Positions 1-6,091 of a stretch of DNA of 9,378 nucleotides are shown piece by piece; within the stretch, counting starts at the first letter, position 1, and the number at the start of each line of letters is the position of its first letter. The stretch spans positions 1-9,378 of the forward strand of contig CACVAV010000397.1 of assembly GCA_902727945.1 (NCBI GenBank). Reading direction: 5' to 3'. The notes beneath the pieces were generated by a model, which was given only the letters and a program-made list of their open reading frames with translations, was not told the origin of the DNA and did not search any database. The position numbers and the translations under genes were made by a program. The DNA is from an uncultured Thiotrichaceae bacterium (GTDB lineage Bacteria > Pseudomonadota > Gammaproteobacteria > Thiotrichales > Thiotrichaceae).

Positions 1-896
1 GATGCACCGCCCGCTTGCTCAATAAGCATACTCATCGGGCTGGCCTCGTACAACAGGCGCAGTTTGCCTTCTTTACCACTGGCGCGGAGTTTCTCATCAG
101 TCGGGTACATGAAAATACCGCCACGCATCAGAATACGGTGTACTTCTGCGACCATTGAGGCAACCCAGCGCATATTGAAATTCTTACCACGCGGGCCTTC
201 AGTGCCTTGCAGGCATTCGCTGATATAACGTTGTACCGGTGCGTCCCAATAACGTTGGTTTGAGGTGTTGATGGCAAATTCTTCTGTGTCTTCCGGGATC
301 TGGACATCCTGACGGGTCAGAATAAATTCACCACAATCACGATCCAGCGTGAACATGTTTACGCCTTTTCCGGTGGTGATGACCATCATAGTCGACGGGC
401 CGTACAGGCAATATCCGGCAGCAATTTGAGTCGTACCCGGTTGCATAAAATCAGCAGCTGTCGGATTTTCAATTCCCTTGGGTGCTTTGATAATAGAGAA
501 AATAGTACCTACTGATACATTGACATCCATATTGGATGAACCATCCAGCGGGTCAAAGGTTACCATGTACGGGCCACGCGGCTTGTTAGCAGGCAGGTTA
601 TAAACCTCCTCCATTTCCTCGGAAGCCAGCGCCGCCACATGTCCATTGTTTTCAAGTGCTTCAATGAATACATCATTAGTGATAATATCCATTTTCTTCT
701 GCGCTTCACCCTGTACATTTTCAGACCCTGCTGCGCCGAGTACACCTACGAGTGCACCTTTGCCGGTGAGTGCGGCAATTTTTTTACAGGCAGTGGAAAT
801 ATCATTGAGCAGGCCGGTAAATTCACCGGTGGCACCGGTGTGATTACGCTGCTCAAAAATAATGTATTGGGTTAGTGTGGTGCCAATCTGATACAT
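1..896 (-). CDS. fbp: Fructose-1,6-bisphosphatase class I, C-terminus cut by window edge
   Basis: Hydrolyses fructose 1,6-bisphosphate to fructose 6-phosphate and phosphate in the cytoplasm, the committed step of gluconeogenesis (and of the Calvin cycle where present). Reading from 896 gives 298 codons with no stop before the edge. The class I metal-site signature FDPLDGSSN lies at residues 114-122, with the acidic stretch SEEMEE just before it at about 92-97. Downstream blocks such as GYCLYGPSTMMV, the N-F-N-M-R-W segment and the lysine-containing YPTDEKLRASGKEGKLRL also fit the family. The usual length is about 330-340 residues, so roughly 35-40 C-terminal residues are missing here. The start is supported by a TGAGGT ribosome site at 904-909, seven bases upstream. 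The gene is divergent from the sigma factor gene at 1339. Identification is secure. Confidence 0.97.
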   Translation of the reverse strand, partial: MYQIGTTLTQYIIFEQRNHTGATGEFTGLLNDISTACKKIAALTGKGALVGVLGAAGSENVQGEAQKKMDIITNDVFIEALENNGHVAALASEEMEEVYNLPANKPRGPYMVTFDPLDGSSNMDVNVSVGTIFSIIKAPKGIENPTAADFMQPGTTQIAAGYCLYGPSTMMVITTGKGVNMFTLDRDCGEFILTRQDVQIPEDTEEFAINTSNQRYWDAPVQRYISECLQGTEGPRGKNFNMRWVASMVAEVHRILMRGGIFMYPTDEKLRASGKEGKLRLLYEASPMSMLIEQAGGA

Positions 897-913
897 GCTT
901 GCTACCTCAAACT

Positions 914-943
914 ATTAAACGTGGGTTGAAAGTGAGTTGTCAG
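914..943 (-). promoter_or_regulatory. Possible sigma-70 promoter of fbp
   Basis: On the minus strand CTGACA (938-943) and TTTAAT (914-919) each match five of six consensus bases, with an 18-base spacer. Initiation would fall near 907, inside the ribosome site at 904-909, giving an unusually short leader. It may therefore not be the main promoter. Confidence 0.35.
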
Positions 944-1034
944 GTTCTGTGACCAGCGGTTGAATCCTGACGGGAGGAGTGACGGATGAATAGTATCAGT
1001 TCGGGGTATCAGCAGGATATACATCTAAGGGCAT

Positions 1035-1061
1035 AAAAAAAGACGGATCCGAAGATCCGCC
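1035..1061 (-). terminator. Rho-independent terminator with UUCG loop, minus strand
   Basis: Read on the minus strand, an eight-pair stem GGCGGATC / GATCCGTC (one G-U pair) closes a TTCG tetraloop in the stable C(UUCG)G context and is followed by seven T (1041 down to 1035). The plus strand has no T run after the hairpin, so it acts leftward. It lies 139 bases upstream of fbp, and no convincing gene lies upstream of it on the minus strand. It therefore closes an unannotated transcript or attenuates one that reads into fbp. Confidence 0.85.
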
Positions 1062-1142
1062 AGACTTGCGAGGGAGTATTATAAATTTTGTTATGACTAA
1101 TGAGTGTGTAGTATTAGTAAGTGTTATGTAGCGAGCTACATA
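1035..1142 (-). ncRNA. Candidate small RNA or structured leader ending at the orphan terminator
   Basis: On the minus strand three hairpins follow one another: TATGTAG-CTCG-CTACATA (1142-1125), ACTAAT-(11-base loop)-ATTAGT (1118-1096) and the terminator stem (1061-1042). The loop of the second hairpin carries one copy of the 13-bp repeat found again at 1180-1192. I could not find a convincing promoter, so the 5' end is unknown and may lie anywhere up to about 1330. The first two hairpins are near-palindromic and could equally form in a plus-strand leader of the sigma factor gene. Only the terminator is directional. Confidence 0.3.
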
Positions 1143-1192
1143 GCTACGGCTTGTACTACTAAAGAGACTTGAAACTTAAAGTGTGTAGTATT
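1103..1192. repeat. 13-bp direct repeat, two copies
   Basis: AGTGTGTAGTATT occurs at 1103-1115 and again at 1180-1192, 77 bases apart start to start, in the gap between fbp and the sigma factor gene. It could be a paired protein-binding site controlling the sigma factor operon, or a repeated single-stranded motif (AATACTACACACT) in a minus-strand RNA. Nothing in the sequence decides between these. Confidence 0.6.
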
Positions 1193-1338
1193 TCGCTTAA
1201 CTTGTCCTTCAGTCGTGTACACTCACAAAGTGGTTCAACATCAGCTAAACTTTTAACGAAATTATTTTGGGGGAGGATACTTTCTGAAAATAATTTAAAA
1301 AAAATTAAACCATTTACACTTTCAGGCCGACCCATATT

Positions 1339-1950
1339 ATGAACGGACCAACCCGGCAAGGGAAAAACGAGATCACAGTCGATAAAACAAACGTTGACGA
1401 TATTGAGCTATTAGCGAAGGTTGCCAAAGGTGACCGCGCTGCTTTTAGCCAGCTCTATCTCAAGTACCAACCGAAATTGATAAGTTACTGCGCCCGGACG
1501 TTACGTGATGACGTCGCACAGGCTGCGGATATTGTTGATGACGCGTTGTTTGATGTGTGGCGTTCTGCCGGAAAATTTGCGGGAAAGTCAAAAGTTTCGA
1601 CATGGATTTACTCGATTACACGCAACAAGATGATTTCCTGGTTACGTAAAACCAGAGAAGTCACGCTTGATGATGAACGTATGATGTTAGACATGGCGGA
1701 TACTGCTGCTACACCAGAAGAAACGCGTGAGCAGGAAGACATGAAGCAACAGTTGGTTCGTATGATGAATCATTTGACTGATGAGCATCGGGCCGTTCTC
1801 CGGCTGACTTATTTTGAAGATAAGTCGGTTAAAGAGGTCGCGGCTATTCTGGATATTTCAGACAATACAGTCAAGACACGCATGTTTTATGCCCGAAAGC
1901 GTTTAGGTCAAATGCTGGAAAAGGCGGGACTTATGCATTTTGAATTTTAA
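1339..1950 (+). CDS. ECF-type RNA polymerase sigma factor
   Basis: A 203-residue sigma-70 family protein with only the two domains of the extracytoplasmic-function class. Region 2 (about 24-104) contains the core-binding and -10-recognition segments, including DDALFDVWRSA and the WIYSITRNKMISWLR helix. A linker of about 30 residues rich in acidic and Met residues follows. Region 4 (about 137-192) has the -35-binding helix-turn-helix VKEVAAILDISDNTVKTRM. It should direct polymerase to a small regulon, probably including its own operon. An in-frame stop at 1306-1308 with no other good codon in between fixes the ATG at 1339, although no clear ribosome site precedes it. The candidate anti-sigma gene follows after 15 bases. 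The region 4 type is that of two-domain ECF factors, not of a housekeeping sigma. The ECF subgroup was not assigned. Confidence 0.93.
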   Translation: MNGPTRQGKNEITVDKTNVDDIELLAKVAKGDRAAFSQLYLKYQPKLISYCARTLRDDVAQAADIVDDALFDVWRSAGKFAGKSKVSTWIYSITRNKMISWLRKTREVTLDDERMMLDMADTAATPEETREQEDMKQQLVRMMNHLTDEHRAVLRLTYFEDKSVKEVAAILDISDNTVKTRMFYARKRLGQMLEKAGLMHFEF

Positions 1951-1965
1951 ATGGTTGCTTAAATT

Positions 1966-2724
1966 ATGAACTCGCACGAATCAGGCAATTTAGTTGACGA
2001 AGCTCGTTTATTAATGCCTTGGTACTTAACTAACAAGCTGTCGTCTGAAGAACAGCGGTTAGTGAATGAAGCGCTGGAGCAGTCACCGGAGTTACGCGGT
2101 GAGTTTCTGCAAGAAGAAAAAATGATGCGCTTGGTCAAGGAAAATAAGCGCTTGCTCGAGCTGACTGCGTTGGATACAACGGAGCAGCGACTGGATAAAA
2201 TGCTGTCCCGTATTCAGCATGAAGAACAGCAACAGACTCAGATTGCGAAAAATACGGCTATCTCAAAGAGAAAAGAAAAAGCTGAGGGTTGGCTGGGGAA
2301 ATTTTTCAGGAGTGGCTTATTTGGCAACGACTGGCTGTCTCCGGCTAATGCTGTTTTTGCCAGTTTGCTGGTCTGTCAGCTGGGTGTTATGGGATATATG
2401 CAGCTGTCATCATCCGCTCCTGAAGGAGTGGTATACGAATCAGCTTCCGTTTCAAAAGTGTCGGCTGGTCAGGCAGGTATCAAAAAATCAACGGTTACTT
2501 TTCTTGTGGAGTTTCAGGATGATGCGCCCCATGGTGAAGTGTGTGATTTCCTGAATACCTGGAGTGCGCGTATTGTTTCCGGGCCGGACAATCAGAATAT
2601 GTTTTCGGTTGAATTGAGTACTGATTCAACCACTGACGTTGCTGCACTGGCTGATAACATTATGCAGCAGGCTACTGCTGGTAAAGCGCCGCTCTCGTTT
2701 ATCGGGCCTCAGTTCCGGAAGTAA
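1966..2724 (+). CDS. Putative membrane anti-sigma factor with prodomain-like periplasmic domain
   Basis: A 252-residue protein whose placement 15 bases after the ECF sigma gene and whose layout suggest its anti-sigma partner. The N-terminal cytoplasmic part (1-122) is mostly helical and highly charged, with an anti-sigma-like start (LMPWYLTNKLSSEEQRLV). It has none of the His/Cys ligands of zinc-binding anti-sigma domains. One hydrophobic span lies at about 124-146, giving N-in topology. The periplasmic part (about 174-248) reads as strand-helix-strand-strand-helix-strand, including ARIVSGP at 201-207, a pattern that recalls subtilase pro-regions and I9-type inhibitor domains. Binding of the sigma factor by the N-terminal part and signal sensing by the C-terminal part are inferred. 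I recognise no close named family, and no clear ribosome site precedes the ATG, so coupling to the sigma gene is likely. Confidence 0.72.
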   Translation: MNSHESGNLVDEARLLMPWYLTNKLSSEEQRLVNEALEQSPELRGEFLQEEKMMRLVKENKRLLELTALDTTEQRLDKMLSRIQHEEQQQTQIAKNTAISKRKEKAEGWLGKFFRSGLFGNDWLSPANAVFASLLVCQLGVMGYMQLSSSAPEGVVYESASVSKVSAGQAGIKKSTVTFLVEFQDDAPHGEVCDFLNTWSARIVSGPDNQNMFSVELSTDSTTDVAALADNIMQQATAGKAPLSFIGPQFRK

Positions 2725-2734
2725 CTAAATAGGC

Positions 2735-2821
2735 ATGCAAAATTTATCAATGATTTTAAATCCCGGATCTTTTACAGAGTGGATTTTGTCTGCTGAAGAT
2801 ACCCGTTATGCTGCTTATTGA
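2735..2821 (+). CDS. Possible 28-codon small ORF upstream of the protease
   Basis: ATG at 2735 opens a frame encoding MQNLSMILNPGSFTEWILSA plus eight more residues (EDTRYAAY), ending in TGA at 2819-2821. That stop overlaps the TTG codon at 2818 (TTGA), which is in frame with the protease, so a coupled-translation arrangement is possible. The ribosome site is poor and the length is within chance expectation. There is no recognisable family. It is listed because it fills most of the 93-base gap between the anti-sigma and protease frames. Confidence 0.2.
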   Translation: MQNLSMILNPGSFTEWILSAEDTRYAAY

Positions 2822-2835
2822 GTACAATTTTGGCT

Positions 2836-4098
2836 ATGCTTAACAAAACTCTTGCTTCAGGTCATATTGCCTTATCAATAATACTGGGGGCGTTTTTGAT
2901 GCCCCCGGTTGTTTATGCTCAAAATAAAAACACGACGAAGCAGCCTGCTTCCTGCCAGGCTTCTTCTCTCTGGTGCGTTCCGGCTGCCAAACAACCCAAA
3001 AAGCCTAGACGTACGGATTTTGTTAAAAATGAGTTGTTAATACTGCATGATGCCAGCCGGCCCGGAAATTTTGCTGCGCCCATATTAAGAAAATATAACC
3101 TGCGCGAAAAGGCCAGTGGAAAGCTGAATGCGATTGGGCAGACACTTATTACTGCCGGAACGAACGGACAAGATCCATTGGCGCTGGTGGATGAGATCAA
3201 GACTAAAGAAAGGGGCGTTGATGCTGCTACCAATAATCTGTTTTTTACCACAGCGGTTGAACAAAAGGGGCGTCGCAAAAGTTACCCTCTGGCGTTGACA
3301 GGTATTGAGGCTGCTCACCAACATACCAAAGGTAAGGGTATTAAGATTTGCATGATCGATACTGCTATTGATGTGAATCACCGTTCGTTAAATAATTCGC
3401 ATGTGCAAAGTTTTCAATTGATACCCGGAAACAGTAAAAGCACTCAACAGCACGGTACTGAAGTAGCGGGTGTGATTATTAGCCAGAATCCGCGCATAGG
3501 CGTGGCACCTGAAGCCACCTTGCTGGCAGTGAGCACCTTTAGTGATGATCCGAAGACCGGTGAACGTACCAGTAATGCTAAGTTGGTTGCACAGGCGCTG
3601 GATCTTTGCATTCGGCAGCGAGCCGACATACTGAATCTTAGTTTTGCTGGCGGCCAGGATGTGCTGGTTGATAAAATGATCAGAAAAGCGATTGCCCGTG
3701 GTATTGTTGTTGTTGCCTCTGCGGGCAATAATGGCCCCGGAGCCAGCCCGGCCTATCCTGCTGCGATCCCTGATGTTATTGCGGTGACTGCTGTGGATCA
3801 GGCCGAAAACATTTTTGGTCAGGCTAATCGTGGTTCTTATATTGACCTGGCTGCCCCCGGTGTTGATATTTTAACGACTTCGCCACGTGGCTCCTTTAAC
3901 CTTTCCAGTGGTACGTCTTTGGCGACTGCACATGTCAGTGGTGTGATTGCTTTATTGATGTCGATGAACCGTCAGGGCTTCAGGCCAGCCATTCTGGAAA
4001 AAACAGCGATTGATCTTGGTCGTAGCGGGCGTGATACTGATTTTGGTTATGGTTTGGTGAATGTTGAAAAGGCATTGCAATTCAACAATCTGAACTGA
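2836..4098 (+). CDS. Exported subtilisin-family (S8) serine protease
   Basis: A 420-residue endopeptidase predicted to be exported. From the ATG at 2836, a signal peptide (Lys at 4, hydrophobic core about 11-26, VYA then Gln) fits cleavage after residue 28. Two cysteines follow (codons near 2953 and 2974), then a pro-region of about 80 residues starting at KNELLILHD. The catalytic domain shows the S8 motifs in order: Asp in MIDTAID (codon 3358), His in QHGTEVAG (3451), oxyanion-hole Asn in SAGNNGPG (3727) and Ser in SGTSLATAHVSG (3919). All catalytic residues are intact. A TTG at 2818 could extend the start by six residues. Ribosome sites are weak for both, and the ATG is preferred because it gives a cleaner signal peptide. 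It is the third gene of the sigma / anti-sigma cluster. The substrate is unknown, and the anti-sigma factor is a candidate partner by inference only. Confidence 0.92.
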   Translation: MLNKTLASGHIALSIILGAFLMPPVVYAQNKNTTKQPASCQASSLWCVPAAKQPKKPRRTDFVKNELLILHDASRPGNFAAPILRKYNLREKASGKLNAIGQTLITAGTNGQDPLALVDEIKTKERGVDAATNNLFFTTAVEQKGRRKSYPLALTGIEAAHQHTKGKGIKICMIDTAIDVNHRSLNNSHVQSFQLIPGNSKSTQQHGTEVAGVIISQNPRIGVAPEATLLAVSTFSDDPKTGERTSNAKLVAQALDLCIRQRADILNLSFAGGQDVLVDKMIRKAIARGIVVVASAGNNGPGASPAYPAAIPDVIAVTAVDQAENIFGQANRGSYIDLAAPGVDILTTSPRGSFNLSSGTSLATAHVSGVIALLMSMNRQGFRPAILEKTAIDLGRSGRDTDFGYGLVNVEKALQFNNLN

Positions 4099-4135
4099 AC
4101 TTCATCTCACTTCATCAATTTCGCAGTGCTGACGA

Positions 4136-5056
4136 TCAGGCCTCTGTTCCCAACCAATCTCTGGAGTGCAGGAAACCATCGTACAAACGTGCTTCTTCTG
4201 AGCCAGCTTCCGGTGACCAGTTATAACGCCATTTAACCAGCGGTGGCAGTGACATCAGAATCGACTCTGTGCGTCCGCCGGATTGCAGACCAAATAAAGT
4301 ACCCCGATCAAATACCAGGTTAAATTCAACATAGCGGCCCCGGCGGTAAAGTTGAAAATCGCGGTGTTGTTCAGTGAACGGTGTGTCTTTGCGGCGGTTC
4401 ATTATCGGGCGATAAGCCTTGATATAATGATCACCCACGCTGCGCATGAAATCGAAAGATGTTTCAAAACCGGCTTCATTCAGATCATCAAAAAATAATC
4501 CGCCCACACCACGTGTTTCATTACGGTGTTTCAGGTAAAAATACTCATCGCACCATTTTTTGTAGCGCGGATACACATCATCACCGAAGGGAGTGCAGGC
4601 TGCCTGAGCGGTTCTATGCCAGTCAACACAGTCTTCTTCAAACGGATAATAGGGCGTTAAATCAAAACCACCACCAAACCACCAGACCGGTTCTTCACCT
4701 TCTTTCTCTGCGATAAAAAATCGCACGTTAGCATGTGAAGTAGGAATGAACGGATTATGTGGATGTATCACCAGTGATACGCCGACTGCCTGAAAATTGC
4801 GGCCAGCCAGTTCGGGCCGGGCGGCGGTTGCTGACGGTGGTAACTGATCGCCATAAACATGTGAGAAGTTAACGCCACCCTGCTCGATAACACTGCCGCC
4901 TGTCAGTACTCTGGTTCTGCCACCACCACCGGCTTCACGTTCCCAGTCTTCCTGTACAAACTTCCCTGTGCCGTCTTCAGCCTCCAGCTGAGCACAAATA
5001 TCATCCTGTAATGTTAGGAGGTAATCTTTCACCAGTTCAATATCAGGATGAGACAT
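4136..5056 (-). CDS. hemF: Oxygen-dependent coproporphyrinogen III oxidase
   Basis: Decarboxylates two propionates of coproporphyrinogen III to vinyl groups, using oxygen, to give protoporphyrinogen IX in heme biosynthesis; a cytoplasmic enzyme. From the ATG at 5056 it has 306 residues, close to the 299 of E. coli HemF, and the two align throughout. Family blocks include REAGGGGRTRV (40-50), GVNFSHVYG (61-69), HPHNPFIPTSHANVRFF (98-114), WWFGGGFDLTPYY (125-137), KKWCDEYFYLKHRNE (166-180), GLFFDDLN (186-193) and YVEFNLVFDRGT (242-253). An open frame extends to 5116, but the first 20 codons do not match the family. A GGAAG ribosome site (5062-5066) sits five bases before 5056, and a promoter candidate overlaps the longer start, so 5056 is chosen. 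The end is convergent with the protease, 37 bases away. Confidence 0.97.
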   Translation of the reverse strand: MSHPDIELVKDYLLTLQDDICAQLEAEDGTGKFVQEDWEREAGGGGRTRVLTGGSVIEQGGVNFSHVYGDQLPPSATAARPELAGRNFQAVGVSLVIHPHNPFIPTSHANVRFFIAEKEGEEPVWWFGGGFDLTPYYPFEEDCVDWHRTAQAACTPFGDDVYPRYKKWCDEYFYLKHRNETRGVGGLFFDDLNEAGFETSFDFMRSVGDHYIKAYRPIMNRRKDTPFTEQHRDFQLYRRGRYVEFNLVFDRGTLFGLQSGGRTESILMSLPPLVKWRYNWSPEAGSEEARLYDGFLHSRDWLGTEA

Positions 5057-5086
5057 GTTAGCTTCCGCGTATCTGAAAAGTGCTAT

Positions 5087-5116
5087 ATTGTAACTGAAAT
5101 GATTGGTCATACCCAA
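5087..5116 (-). promoter_or_regulatory. Candidate hemF promoter
   Basis: On the minus strand TTGGGT (5111-5116) and TACAAT (5087-5092, five of six bases) are separated by 18 bases, giving a start near 5080 and a leader of about 24 bases carrying the GGAAG ribosome site. The -35 match is weak. The 74-base divergent gap must also hold the promoter of the DUF1840 gene, which I could not place. Confidence 0.4.
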
Positions 5117-5130
5117 AGAGAGGAAGACTT

Positions 5131-5451
5131 ATGTTAGTTAAATTTACCAGTAAGTCAGCTGCCAGCGTATCGATGTTTGAAAAAGATGCTGTCCGGTTGA
5201 TGAAGCTCATGGGTCACAGCGGTACGATTCCCAGTGCTGTCAGAGACAAGGATGTTGCTGAAAAATTGGCGACATTGGAAAGTGCGCTACAAGGAGACCT
5301 TACTGATTTGGTCGATGATTCTGCTCAATCCGAAGATGACGAACCACCGATTCCGATAGATCGCCGGGCTTATCCTTTGATTGAATTGCTGCGCACGGCT
5401 GCTGCCACTAAAGAAAATGTGTCATGGGATTACGCGAGCGGCGCATTCTGA
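5131..5451 (+). CDS. DUF1840 family protein, function unknown
   Basis: A 106-residue, small, soluble, probably cytoplasmic protein. The start MLVKFTSKSAASVSMF and the segment VRLMKLMGHSGTIPSAV (residues 21-37) match my recollection of the DUF1840 family of beta- and gammaproteobacteria. The middle (about 38-72) is helical and ends in an acidic stretch. Residues from about 73 hold a short PPIPIDRRAYPLIELL motif that looks like a second conserved block. There are no membrane segment, signal peptide or catalytic motif. An AGAGGAAG ribosome site precedes the ATG at an ideal distance. It is divergent from hemF and convergent with hisH, with only seven bases between the two stop codons. No function is known, and the neighbours suggest none with confidence. 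Confidence 0.88.
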   Translation: MLVKFTSKSAASVSMFEKDAVRLMKLMGHSGTIPSAVRDKDVAEKLATLESALQGDLTDLVDDSAQSEDDEPPIPIDRRAYPLIELLRTAAATKENVSWDYASGAF

Positions 5452-5458
5452 GTAGGTT

Positions 5459-6091
5459 TTACGGGTTCCAGCTCATGAAATTCGACAGCAAGCGAAGGCC
5501 ATCATCCGCTGATTTTTCAGGGTGGGCCTGAATCGCAAACACATTATCTTTGGCGATAGCGGAAGCGTAGCGGATGCCGTATTCGGTTTCGCCGCTGGTA
5601 ATAGATTTATCCTGCGGATCAACATAGTAGCTGTGCACAAAATAAAACCGTGAGCCATCAGCGATGCCCTCCCAAAGAGGGTGGTCACTTTTATGCCAAA
5701 TCTGGTTCCAGCCCATCTGTGGAATTTTGATGCGTTCCGCTGTGTCATGCACATTGCCGAAATAACGCACATTGCCCGGATAAACTGACATGCAGTCGAT
5801 GCCATTATTTTCTTCCGAATGTTGCATCAATACCTGCATGCCCATACAAATACCCAGAAAGGGTTTCTCTTTGATGACTTCACGGATGACTTCATCCAGC
5901 TCCAGGTTTTGTAATTCGCGCATGCAGTCGCGGGCAGCTCCCTGACCCGGAAATACTACCCGGTCAGCTTTACGGATAAAGTCGGCATCAGCAGTGATGC
6001 GGGCAGTCGCACCTTCTGGTGCACTATGCTGGACAGCACGTTGTACGGAGTGCAGATTGCCCATATTGTAATCAACAATAGCAACTTGCAT
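5459..6091 (-). CDS. hisH: Imidazole glycerol phosphate synthase, glutaminase subunit
   Basis: The glutaminase half of the HisH-HisF enzyme in histidine biosynthesis. It hydrolyses glutamine and channels ammonia to HisF, which forms imidazole glycerol phosphate and AICAR. It has 210 residues, the normal length. The class I glutamine amidotransferase triad is intact: nucleophile Cys82 in GICMGMQ, and His190 and Glu192 in QAHPEKS. The oxyanion-region loop FPGQGA and the N-terminus MQVAIVDYNMGNLHS are typical. The ATG at 6091 shares its A with the hisB stop (TGATG); a GTG at 6094 would overlap hisB by four bases (GTGA). An AAGGT ribosome site fits either start. The gene should be translationally coupled to hisB. 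hisF and hisA do not follow, since the next gene is the convergent DUF1840 gene, so the HisF partner must be encoded elsewhere. Confidence 0.96.
   Translation of the reverse strand: MQVAIVDYNMGNLHSVQRAVQHSAPEGATARITADADFIRKADRVVFPGQGAARDCMRELQNLELDEVIREVIKEKPFLGICMGMQVLMQHSEENNGIDCMSVYPGNVRYFGNVHDTAERIKIPQMGWNQIWHKSDHPLWEGIADGSRFYFVHSYYVDPQDKSITSGETEYGIRYASAIAKDNVFAIQAHPEKSADDGLRLLSNFMSWNP

Noticed and set aside
639..875. Two plus-strand frames of 65-78 codons inside fbp
   Set aside because: They are antisense shadows of the clear fructose-1,6-bisphosphatase reading frame.
1159..1359. A 66-codon minus-strand frame overlapping the start of the sigma factor gene, ahead of the orphan terminator
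   Set aside because: It opens with TTG, has no ribosome site, resembles no known family and lies in an AT-rich, repeat-bearing gap. The terminator downstream of it is the only supporting point, so a non-coding transcript is preferred.
2219..2554. A 111-codon plus-strand frame within the anti-sigma gene
   Set aside because: It is an out-of-frame overlap with basic, low-coherence content and no ribosome site. The longer frame has a membrane span and sensible domain order.
5057..5116. A 20-codon N-terminal extension of HemF from an upstream ATG
   Set aside because: The extra residues do not match the family, the upstream ATG lacks a ribosome site, and a hemF promoter candidate lies within the extension. 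The ATG at 5056 has a good ribosome site.
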